Shown: positions 45,831-58,250, counted from the first letter of the stretch. The stretch is DNA of 64,000 bases from Micromonospora sp. HK10 (GCF_000982955.1 NZ_KQ058772.1:61970-125969), one strand, 5' to 3'. Numbers and translations are program-made. Notes: generated by a model not told the origin, from the sequence alone.

Positions 45831-46678
45831 TCGTGCGGGTGGGCGACCAGCACCGGGCAGCGCGCGTGCTGCACCACGGCCTGGCTGACCGAGCCGAGCA
45901 GCAGACCGGCGAAGCCGCCCCGCCCGCGTGACCCGACCACCAGCAGGGCGGCCTCGCCGCTGGCCCCGATCAACGCCTGCTCCGGGGAGTCCGCCTCGAG
46001 CGCCCGCTCGACCACCCGCAGCGCCGGGTGGTCCGACCGCACCCGGGCCGCCGCCTCGGCCAGCAGCCCTCCGGCCTCGCCCGACGCCCCGCCGGGCTCG
46101 GCCCGGCCCCGGTCCGCCGGCCCGACGTGCACCAGCACCAGGTCGGTGTCCCGGCGGCCGGCCTCCTCGGCGGCGAGCTGGACGGCGAACGCGGCCGACG
46201 CCGAGCCGTCCACCCCGACCAGCACCGGTCCCTGCCGGGGAAGCGGTTGCTCGGCGGGGCGGACCACCAGGACCGGGCAGTGCGCGTGCTGGGTCACCTG
46301 CCCGCTGACCGAGCCGAGCAGCAGCCCGGTGAAGCCGCCGATGCCCCGGCTGCCCACCACGACCAGGTCGGCCCGGCGGGACTCCTCGACCAGGGTGGCG
46401 CCCGGCCCGCCGGCCACCTGGCGGACCGCCACCCGCAGGCCGGGGCGGGCCTCGGCCAGCTCGGCGGCCACCCGGTCGAGCATCTGCCGCGACTCCTCGG
46501 TGGGTGCCGGCACCCCGAGGTCGTACGGGTTCAGCGGCACGCCGTAGCCCAGCGGGTGCAGGTAGCCGTGCACCACCAGCAGCGGGCGGGACCGGGCCAC
46601 GGCGACGTCCGCCGCGTACCCGGCGGCGGTCAGGCTGGTCGGCGAACCGTCGACACCCACCACGACAGGTCGGTCCAT
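45818..46678 (-). CDS. Universal stress protein, two UspA domains
   Basis: 286 residues with two tandem Usp domains, each ending in the ATP-binding G-x2-G-x9-G-S pattern: VVGSRGIGGFTGLLLGSVS and VVGSRGRGGFAGLLLGSVS. Two-domain Usp proteins such as M. tuberculosis Rv2623 belong to the dormancy regulon. Start VDGSPTSL-type N-terminus at ATG 46678 with GGGAAGGA upstream. Confidence 0.92.
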   Translation of the reverse strand: MDRPVVVGVDGSPTSLTAAGYAADVAVARSRPLLVVHGYLHPLGYGVPLNPYDLGVPAPTEESRQMLDRVAAELAEARPGLRVAVRQVAGGPGATLVEESRRADLVVVGSRGIGGFTGLLLGSVSGQVTQHAHCPVLVVRPAEQPLPRQGPVLVGVDGSASAAFAVQLAAEEAGRRDTDLVLVHVGPADRGRAEPGGASGEAGGLLAEAAARVRSDHPALRVVERALEADSPEQALIGASGEAALLVVGSRGRGGFAGLLLGSVSQAVVQHARCPVLVAHPHEPAP

Positions 46679-46858
46679 CGGTCCTTCCCCTCCCGTCGGC
46701 TCAGGTCATTCTCGTCCTACCGTCCGCGTCGCACCCGGCTTTGCCCGGAACGCCCGGCGGTCGCAGGGCCCGCCGTCGCACCGCCCGGCCGCCGTCACCT
46801 CCGGCCGGCCCGCCGGCACGCCCGCCGGCTGCCGCCGGGCCGGGGTGCGACGCCGGAT

Positions 46859-46886
46859 CCGCCGGTCGGCAGCAGCCGGCCGGCGG
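46859..46886 (-). terminator. Hairpin after the second Usp gene
   Basis: Bases 46859-46869 pair with 46876-46886 (11 bp, one wobble) just beyond the stop of the leftward Usp gene at 46902. The remaining bases up to 46678 show nothing else definite. Confidence 0.45.
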
Positions 46887-46901
46887 AACGGTGGTGGGGG
46901 A

Positions 46902-47810
46902 TCAGTCGGCGTCAGCTCCCCGCCGGTGCCGCACGATGGCCAGCGGGCTGCGCGCGTGGTGCAGCACGGCGTGGCTGATCGAGCCGAGCAGCAGCCCGCC
47001 CAGGCTGCCCCGGCCGTGCGCGCCGACCACGGTCAGCTGCGCCCCGGTGGACTCCTCCACCAGTGCCCGGGCCGCGTTGGCGGCCACCAGCTTCTGCCGG
47101 ACCCGCACCTGCGGGTAGCGCTCGGCCCAACCGGCCATCGCCTCGGCGAGCACCCGCTCCTCCTCGGCGCGCAGCTCCTGCGGGTCGTACACCAGCGGCA
47201 TGATGTCGCCGTACGCCTCCCGGAACGCCGGGGTCGCCGGGTAGAGCCAGGCGTGCACGGCGACCAGGTCGGTGCCGCGCTGCGCCGCCTCGGCGAAGGC
47301 GAAGGCGATCGCCTCGTTCGACAGCGCCGAGCCGTCCACGCCGACCACCACGGGGCCGTCGGCGCGCGGTTCGTCCCGCACCACCAGCACCGGGCAGTCG
47401 GCCCGCGCGGCGAGCTGCACCGCGGCCGAGCCGACCAGCAGCTCGGCGAAACCGCCCAGGCCGCGGTGGCCCAGCACGAGCAGCGCCGCGTCCCGGCCCG
47501 CCCGCAGCAGCACCGGGATCGGGCCGCCCTCCACCACGTCACCGGAGACCACCAGCTCGGCGTCGACCTTGCGGGCCTCGTCGACGGCCTCCTGGACCAG
47601 CTTGCCGGCCTCGTCCCGCAGTTCGGAGTCGGGCAGCGCGGCCGCGACCGGGCCGAGCGGGGTGCCGAGCATCGGCCACAGGAACGCGTGCACCACCCGC
47701 AGCGGCCGGTGCCGGGCCGCCGCCTCCCGGGCGGCCACCCGCACCGCGTGCAGCGCCGAGGGGGAACCGTCCACGCCCACCACGACGGGGGCACCGGATC
47801 TGTCGGTCAT
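46902..47810 (-). CDS. Universal stress protein, two UspA domains
   Basis: 302 residues. Two Usp domains with VLGHRGLGGFAELLVGSAA and VVGAHGRGSLGGLLLGSIS as the nucleotide-binding segments. Paralogue of the Usp at 45818. GGAGGA lies upstream of ATG 47810. It is divergent from the Hsp20 gene, with a DosR-like dyad in the gap. Confidence 0.92.
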   Translation of the reverse strand: MTDRSGAPVVVGVDGSPSALHAVRVAAREAAARHRPLRVVHAFLWPMLGTPLGPVAAALPDSELRDEAGKLVQEAVDEARKVDAELVVSGDVVEGGPIPVLLRAGRDAALLVLGHRGLGGFAELLVGSAAVQLAARADCPVLVVRDEPRADGPVVVGVDGSALSNEAIAFAFAEAAQRGTDLVAVHAWLYPATPAFREAYGDIMPLVYDPQELRAEEERVLAEAMAGWAERYPQVRVRQKLVAANAARALVEESTGAQLTVVGAHGRGSLGGLLLGSISHAVLHHARSPLAIVRHRRGADAD

Positions 47811-47884
47811 CACGTCCTCCTTCGTCCACCTCCAGCCTGCGCCCGCCGGCCGTGCGCCGGCAGGGCCGGTCCGCCCCGGCGGCC

Positions 47885-47898
47885 GGGACCATCGGCCC
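47885..47898. promoter_or_regulatory. DosR-like dyad between Usp and Hsp20 genes
   Basis: GGGAC-CATC-GGCCC fits the core GGGAC-N4-GTCCC of DosR/DevR boxes with one mismatch. It sits 75 bases from the Usp start and 61 bases from the Hsp20 start, a proper place to control both. Confidence 0.4.
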
Positions 47899-47958
47899 TG
47901 CCCGCCCGGGTTCTTCCGAGGTGGGATGGAGTCAGGACGATCGACAAGGAGGTCGACA

Positions 47959-48375
47959 ATGTCCACTGTCACCAAGTTCCGGGGCGGCGCGTTGGCGCCG
48001 TTCGACTGGACGAACCTGTCCTGGCTGCCGATGCTGGCGCCGACCATTCGGGTCGAGGACTACCTCGACGGCGACCGGTACGTCGTCCGCGCCGAACTGC
48101 CGGGCATCGACCCGGCGAAGGACGTGCGGATCACCCGGACCGGCGAGAACCTGCGGCTGGACGTGGTCCGTCGGGAGAGCCACACCGACAAGGTCCACTC
48201 CGAGTTCCACTACGGCTCGTTCTCCCGCCTGATCCCGCTGCCGCCCGAGGTGAAGGAGGAGACGATCACGGCCCGCTACGCGGACGGCATCCTCGAGATC
48301 ACCGCGTCGGTCGGCACGATCGAGCCGATCACCCGGGAGATCCCGATCACCGTGGAGCACGACACGAAGAAGTGA
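47959..48375 (+). CDS. Hsp20/alpha-crystallin small heat shock protein
   Basis: 138 residues with an alpha-crystallin domain: IRVEDYLDGDRYVVRAELPG, DPAKDVRITRTGENLRLDV and the closing ADGILEITASVG. ATP-independent holdase chaperone. AAGGAGG precedes the ATG. Hsp20 (HspX/Acr) is a marker of low-oxygen regulons in actinobacteria. Confidence 0.94.
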   Translation: MSTVTKFRGGALAPFDWTNLSWLPMLAPTIRVEDYLDGDRYVVRAELPGIDPAKDVRITRTGENLRLDVVRRESHTDKVHSEFHYGSFSRLIPLPPEVKEETITARYADGILEITASVGTIEPITREIPITVEHDTKK

Positions 48376-48383
48376 ACCCACCC

Positions 48384-48413
48384 GAGGGGCCCGGCCGCGA
48401 CGCCGGGTCCCTC
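48384..48413 (+). terminator. Terminator after Hsp20 gene
   Basis: Bases 48384-48395 pair with 48402-48413 (12 bp, one G-T wobble), then TTCCC. Located directly after the Hsp20 stop and before the next gene. Confidence 0.65.
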
Positions 48414-48432
48414 TTCCCATCGTGGAGGCGTG

Positions 48433-48903
48433 ATGACCCCGTTGGAGATGCTTCGGGCGCACCCGTTCCTCGCCGGGCTGCCACAGGAGTGGCTGCCCCG
48501 GCTGACCGGCTACGCCCGGCCGGTGGCCTGGCACCCCGGGCAGCGGCTCTTCCGTACCGGCCAGCCCGCGGAACGGTTCTGGCTGGTCCGCGGCGGCGAG
48601 GTGGCGCTGGACTTCCCGGTGCCCGGCCGCGGTGACGTGGGGATCGAGACGATCGGCCCGGGCGGGGTGCTCGGCTGGTCCTGGCTCTTCCCGCCCTACC
48701 GCTGGCAGTTCGGCGCGGTCGCCGTGCAGCGCTGCACCGCGGTCGAGTTCACCGCGGCGGGGGTACGCCGGCTGATGGAGTCGGACGACGCGCTCGGCCG
48801 GCAGCTCACCACCCGCTTCATGAGCGTGGTGGTGGACCGGCTGCACGCCTCCCGGGTCCGGCTGCTGGACCTGTACGGCTACCCGACGTCCGCGGCGAGC
48901 TGA
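48433..48903 (+). CDS. Cyclic-nucleotide-binding-domain protein lacking HTH
   Basis: 156 residues: a Crp-type cNMP-binding fold (HPGQRLFRTGQPAERFWLVR, then GPGGVLGWSWLFPPYRWQFG) with a short helix after it, but no DNA-binding domain. The phosphate-binding cassette deviates from true cAMP binders, so ligand binding is uncertain. It may act by protein contact in the stress cluster. ATG 48433 is preferred; GTG 48430 abuts it. GTGGAGG is upstream. Confidence 0.8.
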   Translation: MTPLEMLRAHPFLAGLPQEWLPRLTGYARPVAWHPGQRLFRTGQPAERFWLVRGGEVALDFPVPGRGDVGIETIGPGGVLGWSWLFPPYRWQFGAVAVQRCTAVEFTAAGVRRLMESDDALGRQLTTRFMSVVVDRLHASRVRLLDLYGYPTSAAS

Positions 48904-48915
48904 GCCGCGACCGGC

Positions 48916-49323
48916 TCAGCCGCCGTCGGAGTTGTCGCCGTCGTTGCCGCCGTCGGAGTTGTCGCCGTCGTTGTAGCCGTCGCCGGAGCCGGCGTCGCGC
49001 CGGACGACCAGTTCGGTGACCTCCAGGCGGCCGATGCGCAGCTCCCGGATCACCGCGCGGCGCACGGCCAGCCGGCCGATGGCGAGCGCGCCCACCGCCG
49101 CGGCGCCGAGCGCGGCGGCGCCCAGGGCGGCGGCCCCCAGAGCCAGCGCGCCGGTGGCCGCGGCGCCGACGGCGCCCGCGCCGGTCGCCTGCGCGCCGGT
49201 GGCCCGGGCGCCGGTGGCCTGCGCCCCGGTGGCCTTTGCGCCGGTCGCCTTCGCGCCGGTCGCGCTCGCGACGAGGGTCCTGAACCGTGAGGTCGGGCGG
49301 CGGCGCGGCCGGGCGGTGAACAT
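48916..49323 (-). CDS. Low-complexity repeat protein (ATGAx repeats)
   Basis: 135 residues. A basic N-terminus is followed by ATGAK/ATGAQ/ATGAR pentad repeats (about 20-50), an Ala/Gly/Leu helix-like stretch with a five-residue rhythm, the segment AIGRLAVRRAVIRELRIGRL and an acidic Asp/Gly/Asn tail with two DNSDGG units. The middle resembles small actinomycete proteins of unknown function. A beta-solenoid-like fold is possible from the five-residue period. Confidence 0.55.
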   Translation of the reverse strand: MFTARPRRRPTSRFRTLVASATGAKATGAKATGAQATGARATGAQATGAGAVGAAATGALALGAAALGAAALGAAAVGALAIGRLAVRRAVIRELRIGRLEVTELVVRRDAGSGDGYNDGDNSDGGNDGDNSDGG

Positions 49324-49356
49324 GCGGTGATCGTAGTCGCGCCCGGCCGCGGTCGC

Positions 49357-50151
49357 TCAGGTGACGGTCAGGCCGCGGGCCGCGAACTGGCCGCGCACCC
49401 GGGCCAGCAGCTCCGGGCTCGGCGGCGCGGTGTCCGCCAGCGGGAAGGCCAGGCCCAGCTCGGCGTACTTGTGCGCGCCCAGCCGGTGGAACGGCAGCAC
49501 CTCGACCCGGTCCACGGTGGCCAGCCCGGCCGCCACGTCGGCCACCCGCGCCACGTCGTCGGCGTCGTCGGTCAGCCCCGGCACCAGCACGTACCGGATC
49601 CAGATCGGGGTGCCCCGGTCCGCCAGCCGGCGGGCGAAGCGCAGCGTCGGCGCCAGCCGGCCGGTGCCGGTGACCCGCCGGTACGTCACCGGGTTCCCGG
49701 CCTTGATGTCCAGCAGCACCAGGTCGGTGGCGTCCAGCAGGGCGTCGTCGGCGCGCACGCCGAGGAAGCCGGAGGTGTCCAGCGCGGTGTGCAGGCCCAG
49801 CGCGTGGCAGCGGCGCAGCACCTCCCCGGTGAACCGGGGTTGCAGCAGCGGCTCCCCACCACTGATCGTGACGCCGCCGCCGGCCACCTCGATGAACCGC
49901 CGGTAGCGGGCCACCTCGGCCAGCACCTCGTCCACCGTCCGGGTCCGCCCGCTGCGCCGGTACCAGGTGTCCGGGCTGTGGCAGTACCGGCAGCGCAGCG
50001 GGCAGCCGGCCAGGAAGACGACGAAGCGGGTGCCCGGCCCGTCCACCCCGACCGAGGTGTCCCAGGAGTGCACCGCCCCGATCGGCGCGGCCTCGCGCGG
50101 CCCCGCCGCCGGGGTGGCGGCGGGGCGCGCCGAGGAGGGCCGGCCGGTCAC
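49357..50151 (-). CDS. pflA: Pyruvate formate-lyase activating enzyme
   Basis: 264 residues, radical SAM. The cluster motif is CPLRCRYC (CX3CX2C), with the SAM-binding [14 protein letters not shown] next. It installs the glycyl radical on PflB. The N-terminal 25 residues are an Ala/Pro-rich extension. GTG start overlaps the pflB stop (GTGA). Confidence 0.93.
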   Translation of the reverse strand: MTGRPSSARPAATPAAGPREAAPIGAVHSWDTSVGVDGPGTRFVVFLAGCPLRCRYCHSPDTWYRRSGRTRTVDEVLAEVARYRRFIEVAGGGVTISGGEPLLQPRFTGEVLRRCHALGLHTALDTSGFLGVRADDALLDATDLVLLDIKAGNPVTYRRVTGTGRLAPTLRFARRLADRGTPIWIRYVLVPGLTDDADDVARVADVAAGLATVDRVEVLPFHRLGAHKYAELGLAFPLADTAPPSPELLARVRGQFAARGLTVT

Positions 50152-52391
50152 AGCGACCCGTGGAAGGTCCGCGAGATCACGTCCCGCTGCTGCTCCGGGG
50201 TGAGCCGGACGAAGTTCACCGCGTACCCGGAGACCCGCACGGTGAGCTGCGGGTAACGCTCCGGGTGGGCCATCGCGTCGACCAGCGTGTCGCGGTCCAG
50301 CACGTTGACGTTGAGGTGGAATCCGCCGGCGTCGGTGTAGCCGTCCAGCACCCCGGCCAGGTTGGTGATCCGCTCCTGCCGGGTGTGGCCCAGGCCGTCC
50401 GGGGTGACCGTGCCGGTCAGCGAGATGCCGTCCCGGGCCGCGTCGTACGGCAGCTTCGCCACCGACAGCGCCGCGGCGACCAGGCCGTGGATGTCCCGGC
50501 CGTTCATCGGGTTCGCCCCCGGGGCGAACGGCTCACCGGCGCGCCGCCCGTCCGGCGTGTTGCCGGTGTGCCGGCCGTAGACCACGTTGGAGGTGATGGT
50601 GAGCACCGACATGGTCAGTTCGGCGTCCCGGTAGGTGCGCTGCCGGCGCAGCTTCGCCGCGAACGTCTCCACCAGCCGCACCGCGAGCTCGTCGGCCCGG
50701 TCGTCGTTGTTGCCGTACGTCGGGAACTCGCCCTCGACCGCGTAGTCGACGGCCAGCCCGGTCTCGTCGCGCAGCACCTTGACCCGCCCGTACCGGATCG
50801 CCGAGAGGCTGTCCACGGCGACCGAGAGACCGGCGATGCCGGTGGCCATGAACCGGCGCACCGGGTGGTCGTGCAGCGCCATCTCCAGCCGCTCGTAGGC
50901 GTACCGGTCGTGCTGGTGGTGGATCACGTTCAACGCGTCCACGTACGTCTCGGCCAGCCAGTCCAGCGTCCGGTCGTACGCGGCGAGCACCTCGTCGTAG
51001 TCCAGGGTCTCCCCGCCGACCGGCGGGGCGGGCGGAGCGACCTGCTCCCCGGTCACCTCGTCCCGGCCGCCGTTGATCGCGTACAGCAGCGCCTTGGCCA
51101 GGTTCGCCCGGGCGCCGAAGAACTGCATGTCCCGGCCCACCCGCATGGCCGACACGCAGCAGGCGATCGCGGTGTCGTCGTCGTACGCGGGGCGGATCAG
51201 CTCGTCGTTCTCGTACTGGATGGCGCTGGTGTCCAGCGACACCTGGGCGCAGAACCGCTTGAACCCGTCGGGCAGTCGCGGCGACCAGAGCACGGTCAGG
51301 TTCGGCTCCGGCGCCGGGCCCAGGTTGTACAGGGTCTGCAGGTAGCGGAAGGCGGTCCGGGTGACCAGCGGCCGGCCGTCGGCGTCCATCCCGCCGAGCG
51401 TCTCGGTGACCCAGGTCGGGTCGCCGGAGAAGAGCTGGTCGTACTCGGGGGTGCGGAGGAAGCGGATGATCCGCAGCTTGATCACGAAGTCGTCCACCAG
51501 TTCCTGCGCGGCGGTCTCGTCCAGCCGCCCCTCGGCGAGGTCCCGGCGCAGGTACACGTCGACGAAGCCGGCGGTGCGGCCCAGCGACATGGCCGCGCCG
51601 TTCTGCTCCTTCGTCGCCGCCAGGTAGGCGAAGTAGAGCCACTGGATCGCCTGCTGGCCGGTGACGGCCGGGCGGGAGATGTCGAAGCCGTACGCGGCGG
51701 CCATCTCCTTCAGCTCGCCCAGCGCGCGGATCTGCTCGGCCAGCTCCTCCCGGTCCCGGATCACCTCGTCGGTGGAGGGGCGGTCGTCCAGGGCGGCCTT
51801 GTGGGCGCGGCGCTCGGCGATCAGCCGGTCCACCCCGTACAGCGCCACCCGGCGGTAGTCGCCGATGATCCGGCCCCGCCCGTACGCGTCGGGCAGGCCG
51901 GTGATCACGTGCGACCGGCGGGCCCGCAGCACGTCCTCGGGGTAGGCGTCGAACACCGCGTCGTTGTGGGTCCGGCGGTACCGGGTGAAGATCCGGTGCA
52001 CGTCCGGGTCGGGTTCGCGACCGTACGCCCGCAGCGCGGTCTCCACCATGCGCAGCCCACCCTGCGGCATGATCGCCCGCCGCAGCGGCGCGTCGGTCTG
52101 CAGGCCGACGATCAGCTCCCGCTCCCGGTCGATGTAGCCGGGGCCGTGCGAGGTGATGGTCGACGGCGTGGCGGCGTCGACGTCGTACACCCCGCGGCGC
52201 CGCTCCTCCGGGAACATCGCCTGCAACCGGCCCCAGACCTGCCGGGTGCGGTCGGTCGGGCCGCTGAGGAAGGCGGCGTCCCCGAGGTACGGCTCGTGGT
52301 TGTGGCGCACGAAGTCCGCCACGTCGATGGTCTCGCGCCAGGGCCCGTCCCGGAATCCACGCCACGGGTGCAGCGCTTCGGTGGCTGTCAT
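50148..52391 (-). CDS. pflB: Formate C-acetyltransferase (pyruvate formate-lyase)
   Basis: 747 residues. The two catalytic cysteines are at 411-412 ([10 protein letters not shown]) and the glycyl-radical loop is RVSGYAVNF with Gly722. It converts pyruvate and CoA to formate and acetyl-CoA without oxygen; the radical form is destroyed by oxygen. It lies between the alcohol dehydrogenase and pflA genes on the same strand, probably one transcript. A ribosome binding site (AAGGACGAG) precedes the ATG. PFL is uncommon in mycelial aerobes and suggests fermentative survival. Confidence 0.95.
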   Translation of the reverse strand: MTATEALHPWRGFRDGPWRETIDVADFVRHNHEPYLGDAAFLSGPTDRTRQVWGRLQAMFPEERRRGVYDVDAATPSTITSHGPGYIDRERELIVGLQTDAPLRRAIMPQGGLRMVETALRAYGREPDPDVHRIFTRYRRTHNDAVFDAYPEDVLRARRSHVITGLPDAYGRGRIIGDYRRVALYGVDRLIAERRAHKAALDDRPSTDEVIRDREELAEQIRALGELKEMAAAYGFDISRPAVTGQQAIQWLYFAYLAATKEQNGAAMSLGRTAGFVDVYLRRDLAEGRLDETAAQELVDDFVIKLRIIRFLRTPEYDQLFSGDPTWVTETLGGMDADGRPLVTRTAFRYLQTLYNLGPAPEPNLTVLWSPRLPDGFKRFCAQVSLDTSAIQYENDELIRPAYDDDTAIACCVSAMRVGRDMQFFGARANLAKALLYAINGGRDEVTGEQVAPPAPPVGGETLDYDEVLAAYDRTLDWLAETYVDALNVIHHQHDRYAYERLEMALHDHPVRRFMATGIAGLSVAVDSLSAIRYGRVKVLRDETGLAVDYAVEGEFPTYGNNDDRADELAVRLVETFAAKLRRQRTYRDAELTMSVLTITSNVVYGRHTGNTPDGRRAGEPFAPGANPMNGRDIHGLVAAALSVAKLPYDAARDGISLTGTVTPDGLGHTRQERITNLAGVLDGYTDAGGFHLNVNVLDRDTLVDAMAHPERYPQLTVRVSGYAVNFVRLTPEQQRDVISRTFHGSL

Positions 52392-52470
52392 GGTCTCGTC
52401 CTTCCAGCGTCGGGCAGGTGGGTACGGGATGGTGCCGGGCCGCGCGGCGGTGGACGGCCCGGCCCGGTGG

Positions 52471-53481
52471 TCAGGGCTGCAGCACGAGCCGCGCGGCGAC
52501 CCGGCCGGCCAGGATGTCCTCGACCGCCTCGTTGATCTCGTCGAGCTTGCGGACCTCGTGGACCACCCGGGTCCGGCCCGCGGCGTGCAGGGCGAACACC
52601 TCAGCCAGGTCGGCCCGGGTGCCGACGATCGAGCCGACCACCGTGATGCCCTTGAGCACCGTCTCGAAGACCGGCAGGGTGACGGCGTTCTCCCGGGGCA
52701 GCGACACCAGCACCAGCCGGCCGCCCCGGCGCAACGACCGGTGGGCCTGCTCGATCACCCGAGGGTTGGCGGCCAGCACGATCGCCACGTCCACCCCGCC
52801 GAGGGCGGTGATCGCGGCGACCGGATCCGGCCCGGTGGCGTCGACGGCGTGCCGGGCGCCCAGTTCGGCGGCCAGCGCCAGCTTCTCGGCGGTGACGTCG
52901 ACGGCGACCGTCTCACCGCCGAAGAGCTGGGCGTACTGCAGGGCCAGGTGGCCGAGGCCGCCGATGCCCAAGACCGCCACCCGGTCGCCCGGCCGCACGC
53001 CGGCGACCTTGACCGCCTTGTACGTGGTGACGCCCGCGCAGGTCAGCGGGGCGGCCTCGAACGGGTTGATCCCGTCGGGCACCCGGACCGCGTAGCGGGC
53101 CGAGGCGACGGCGTACTCGGCGTGCGCGCCGTCGATGCTGTAGCCGGTGTTGAGCTGCTCCTCGCAGAGCGTCTCCCACCCGCTGACGCAGTACCGGCAG
53201 GTGCCGCAGGCCCAGCCGAGCCAGGGCAGGGCGACCCGGTCGCCGACCACGTGCTCGGTGACGCCGGGGCCACGGCGTTCCACCACGCCGACGCCCTCGT
53301 GCCCGGGCACGAACGGCGGGACGGGCTTGACCGGCCACTCGCCGCGGGCGGCGTGGATGTCGGTGTGACAGAGGCCGCTGGCCTCGATCCGGACCAGGAT
53401 CTGTCCGGGGCCGGGCTCGGGTACGGCCCGGTCGAGGATCTGCATCGGACGGTCGAACGCGGTGACGACACTGGCACGCAT
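52471..53481 (-). CDS. Zinc-dependent alcohol dehydrogenase
   Basis: 336 residues, medium-chain dehydrogenase of the AdhP type. Catalytic zinc ligands in [12 protein letters not shown] and GHEGVGVV, structural zinc in [18 protein letters not shown]-binding [13 protein letters not shown]. It would reoxidise NADH by reducing acetaldehyde made from the PFL acetyl-CoA route. GGGAGGC precedes ATG 53481. A DosR-like box lies 92 bases upstream. Confidence 0.92.
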   Translation of the reverse strand: MRASVVTAFDRPMQILDRAVPEPGPGQILVRIEASGLCHTDIHAARGEWPVKPVPPFVPGHEGVGVVERRGPGVTEHVVGDRVALPWLGWACGTCRYCVSGWETLCEEQLNTGYSIDGAHAEYAVASARYAVRVPDGINPFEAAPLTCAGVTTYKAVKVAGVRPGDRVAVLGIGGLGHLALQYAQLFGGETVAVDVTAEKLALAAELGARHAVDATGPDPVAAITALGGVDVAIVLAANPRVIEQAHRSLRRGGRLVLVSLPRENAVTLPVFETVLKGITVVGSIVGTRADLAEVFALHAAGRTRVVHEVRKLDEINEAVEDILAGRVAARLVLQP

Positions 53482-53572
53482 CGGGGGCCTCCCGGAACTG
53501 GTTCTCTCGCCTACACCCCCAGCGTGGTCCGCGCCGCGCCGACCCGGCAGGGGCGCAGGACCGCACCGGCCC

Positions 53573-53586
53573 GGGACGAAGGTCCC
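53573..53586. promoter_or_regulatory. DosR-like box upstream of adh-pfl operon
   Basis: GGGACGAAGGTCCC is a perfect GGGAC-N4-GTCCC dyad, the core geometry of DosR/DevR boxes (GGGACTWWAGTCCC in mycobacteria). It is 92 bases before the alcohol dehydrogenase start, in a gap with no other gene. Confidence 0.5.
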
Positions 53587-53663
53587 GCCACGGTTCGGTC
53601 CGGTCCGTCAACGGTGGACAGTCGCCCCCCGAACCGGGGAGCGACCGTCCACGGCACCGCCGG

Positions 53664-54125
53664 TCAACGGTCGACGACCAACCGGCGGGCCCGCAGCAGC
53701 CGGGCCCACCAGGGCCGCCGGTCCGGCCGCAGCGCCGGCACCCGGGCGCCGCGCAGGCTGACCCAGCCGCCCGGCCCCATGGTCACCGCGCCGATGGCCG
53801 GTGGCCGGCGGCGGGCCACCACCGCCACGGCGGTGGTGAGGGCGGCGACCGCGAACGCCCCGACGGCGGCGGCGACGAGCTGGTCCGGGTCGACCACCGG
53901 CCGGTACCGGACCCGCCCCCGGGACAGGACGAACGCGCCGACCGGCCGGCCCGCCTGGGTCACCGGCACCAGCGCGGTGGCGGACGGGCCGGGCAGCTCC
54001 AGCACGGGGCCGACCGGCCCGGCGGCCGACACCGGCGCCGGCGCGGGCGCCGGGGCGGGCGTCGGCGCGGGCCGGGGGAGCGGGGGCGCCTGGGCCAGCC
54101 CGGTGGGGTTGAAGATGGCGGTCAT
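53664..54125 (-). CDS. Proline-rich membrane protein, unknown
   Basis: 153 residues from ATG 54125 (GGAGG upstream). N-terminus MTAIFNPTGLAQ is followed by a Pro/Ala stretch, a small beta segment (TQAGRPVGAFVLSRGRVRYR), one membrane segment (about 90-108, AAAVGAFAVAALTTAVAVV) and a basic C-terminus. It follows ppdK by 11 bases and is probably co-transcribed. No family recognised. Confidence 0.6.
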   Translation of the reverse strand: MTAIFNPTGLAQAPPLPRPAPTPAPAPAPAPVSAAGPVGPVLELPGPSATALVPVTQAGRPVGAFVLSRGRVRYRPVVDPDQLVAAAVGAFAVAALTTAVAVVARRRPPAIGAVTMGPGGWVSLRGARVPALRPDRRPWWARLLRARRLVVDR

Positions 54126-54136
54126 CGTGCTGCCTC

Positions 54137-56797
<2,661 letters not shown>

Positions 56798-56894
56798 GGT
56801 CCGGCCTCCAGTCGGCGCCTCGCGGGACCCGTTGTCCCCTTCCTTCGTACCGACGCGCCGGGCCAGCGCGGCAGGGCCGGACGGGACGGCGGCC

Positions 56895-56911
56895 GGGCCG
56901 GAGGTCCCGAA
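56895..56911. promoter_or_regulatory. DosR-like site between ppdK and GNAT genes
   Basis: GGGCC-GGAG-GTCCC-GAA matches the DosR box layout with one mismatch in the left arm and the full right arm GTCCCGAA. It is about 98 bases before ppdK and 31 before the divergent GNAT gene. A further GGGAC...GTCCC pair with a five-base spacer lies nearer ppdK (around 56827-56841). Confidence 0.4.
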
Positions 56912-56941
56912 AACGTCGGTGGGTCGACGTACCCTGCGGCG

Positions 56942-57445
56942 ATGAGCAACGAGGTGCGACTCCGCCCGGTCCACGACGACGACCTGTCCGCGTTCTTCGC
57001 CCACGAGCAGGACCCGCAGGCCGCCTGGATGGCCGCGTTCGTCGCGAAGGACCCCTCCGACCGGGCCGCCTTCGACGCCCACTGGGCCCGCATCCGCGCC
57101 GACGAGCGCATCGTCAACCGGACCGTGACGGTCGACGGCGAGGTGGTCGGGCGCGTCGCGGCCTTCCCGGTGGGCGAGCGCACCGAGGTCAGCTACTGGA
57201 TCGACTCGGCCCGCTGGGGCCGCGGCCACGCCACGGAGGCGCTCGCCGCGCTGCTGCGCGAGCTGCCGCAGCGGCCGGTGTACGCCCGGGCCGCGAAGGA
57301 CAACGCCGCCTCCCTCGCCGTGCTGCGCAAGTGCGGCTTCGTGGTGGTCGGCGAGGACTCCGGGTACGCCGAGGCCCGCCACGCCGAGACCGAGGAGTAT
57401 CTGCTGGAGTTGCCCGCCGAGGCGGCTGACCAGCGCGGCGACTAG
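56942..57445 (+). CDS. GNAT-family N-acetyltransferase
   Basis: 167 residues. RLRPVHDDDLSAFF, then WIDSARWGRGHATEALAALL with the acetyl-CoA-binding R/Q-x-x-G-x-G/A type loop, and NAASLAVLRKCGFVVVGED. Similar to RimJ/RimL-type acetyltransferases; substrate unknown. ATG start with GGCGATG context and no strong ribosome binding site, possibly leaderless. Confidence 0.85.
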   Translation: MSNEVRLRPVHDDDLSAFFAHEQDPQAAWMAAFVAKDPSDRAAFDAHWARIRADERIVNRTVTVDGEVVGRVAAFPVGERTEVSYWIDSARWGRGHATEALAALLRELPQRPVYARAAKDNAASLAVLRKCGFVVVGEDSGYAEARHAETEEYLLELPAEAADQRGD

Positions 57446-57455
57446 TCTCGCCCGG

Positions 57456-58076
57456 GTGAACTGGCTGGAACTCGTCGGCTGGGCCGGCTCCGCGCTGCTG
57501 GTCTGGTCGCTGCTGCAGACGCGCATCCTGCGGCTGCGCGCGCTCAACCTGCTCGGCTGCCTCATCCTGATCGGCTACAACGCGGCCGTGCACGTGTGGC
57601 CCATGGTCGGGTTGAACGTGGTGCTCGCCGTGATCAACGTCTGGTACCTGCGGACCATGCTCGCCACCCGGCACGACGAGCAGACCTACCAGGTGGTCGA
57701 GGTGGGCACCGACGACGCGTTCCTGGCCCACACCCTGCGGGTGCACGCCGCCGACATCGCCCGGTTCAACCCCGACTTCCGCTGGGAGCCGGCCGCCGGC
57801 CGGTCGGCCTTCCTGGTGGTCCGCGCCGACGAGGTGGTCGGCGTGGTGGTGTCGCACGCCGAGGGCGGCGGGGTCGCCCAGATCGACCTGGACTACGTCA
57901 CCCCGCCGTTCCGTGACCTCACCCCGGGCGAGTTCGTCTACCGGCGCAGCCGGCTGTTCACCGACCGCGGCTTCCGCCGGGTGGTCAGCCCGCCCGGCAT
58001 GGTCGCCCCCTACTACCACCGGCTCGGCTTCCGCCCCGAGGGCGACGCGTACGTCCTCGACCTGCCGGCCCGGTAG
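57456..58076 (+). CDS. Membrane protein with GNAT-like soluble domain
   Basis: 206 residues. Two or three membrane segments (about 5-70, VGWAGSALLVWSLL, LNVVLAVINVWYLR) resembling YgjV-type membrane domains, then a soluble part (85-206) with the pattern VVRADEVVGVVVSHA, YVTPPFRDLTPGEFVYR and PYYHRLGFRPEG, like a degenerate acetyltransferase. Role unknown. GTG start, 10 bases after the GNAT gene. Confidence 0.65.
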   Translation: MNWLELVGWAGSALLVWSLLQTRILRLRALNLLGCLILIGYNAAVHVWPMVGLNVVLAVINVWYLRTMLATRHDEQTYQVVEVGTDDAFLAHTLRVHAADIARFNPDFRWEPAAGRSAFLVVRADEVVGVVVSHAEGGGVAQIDLDYVTPPFRDLTPGEFVYRRSRLFTDRGFRRVVSPPGMVAPYYHRLGFRPEGDAYVLDLPAR

Positions 58077-58123
58077 CGAGGAGCGTGGCGCGCCGTACCG
58101 GGCCGGGCCGCGGCCGCTCCTCG
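58077..58123 (+). terminator. Hairpin after membrane/GNAT-like gene
   Basis: CGAGGAGCG (58077-58085) pairs with CGCTCCTCG (58115-58123) directly after the stop; the 29-base interior is also very GC-rich and self-complementary. Confidence 0.5.
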
Positions 58124-58250
58124 ACGTCGGCGCCGGGCAGGGTTCAGCCCGCCGCCGACGGGGCACAGAGGGGCCGACGCCGCCCGGCCCCGGGCGGCGG
58201 CGGGGCGGCCACGACGGCCGGCCCGGGTCCGTCGAGGGAGAGAACCGGGC

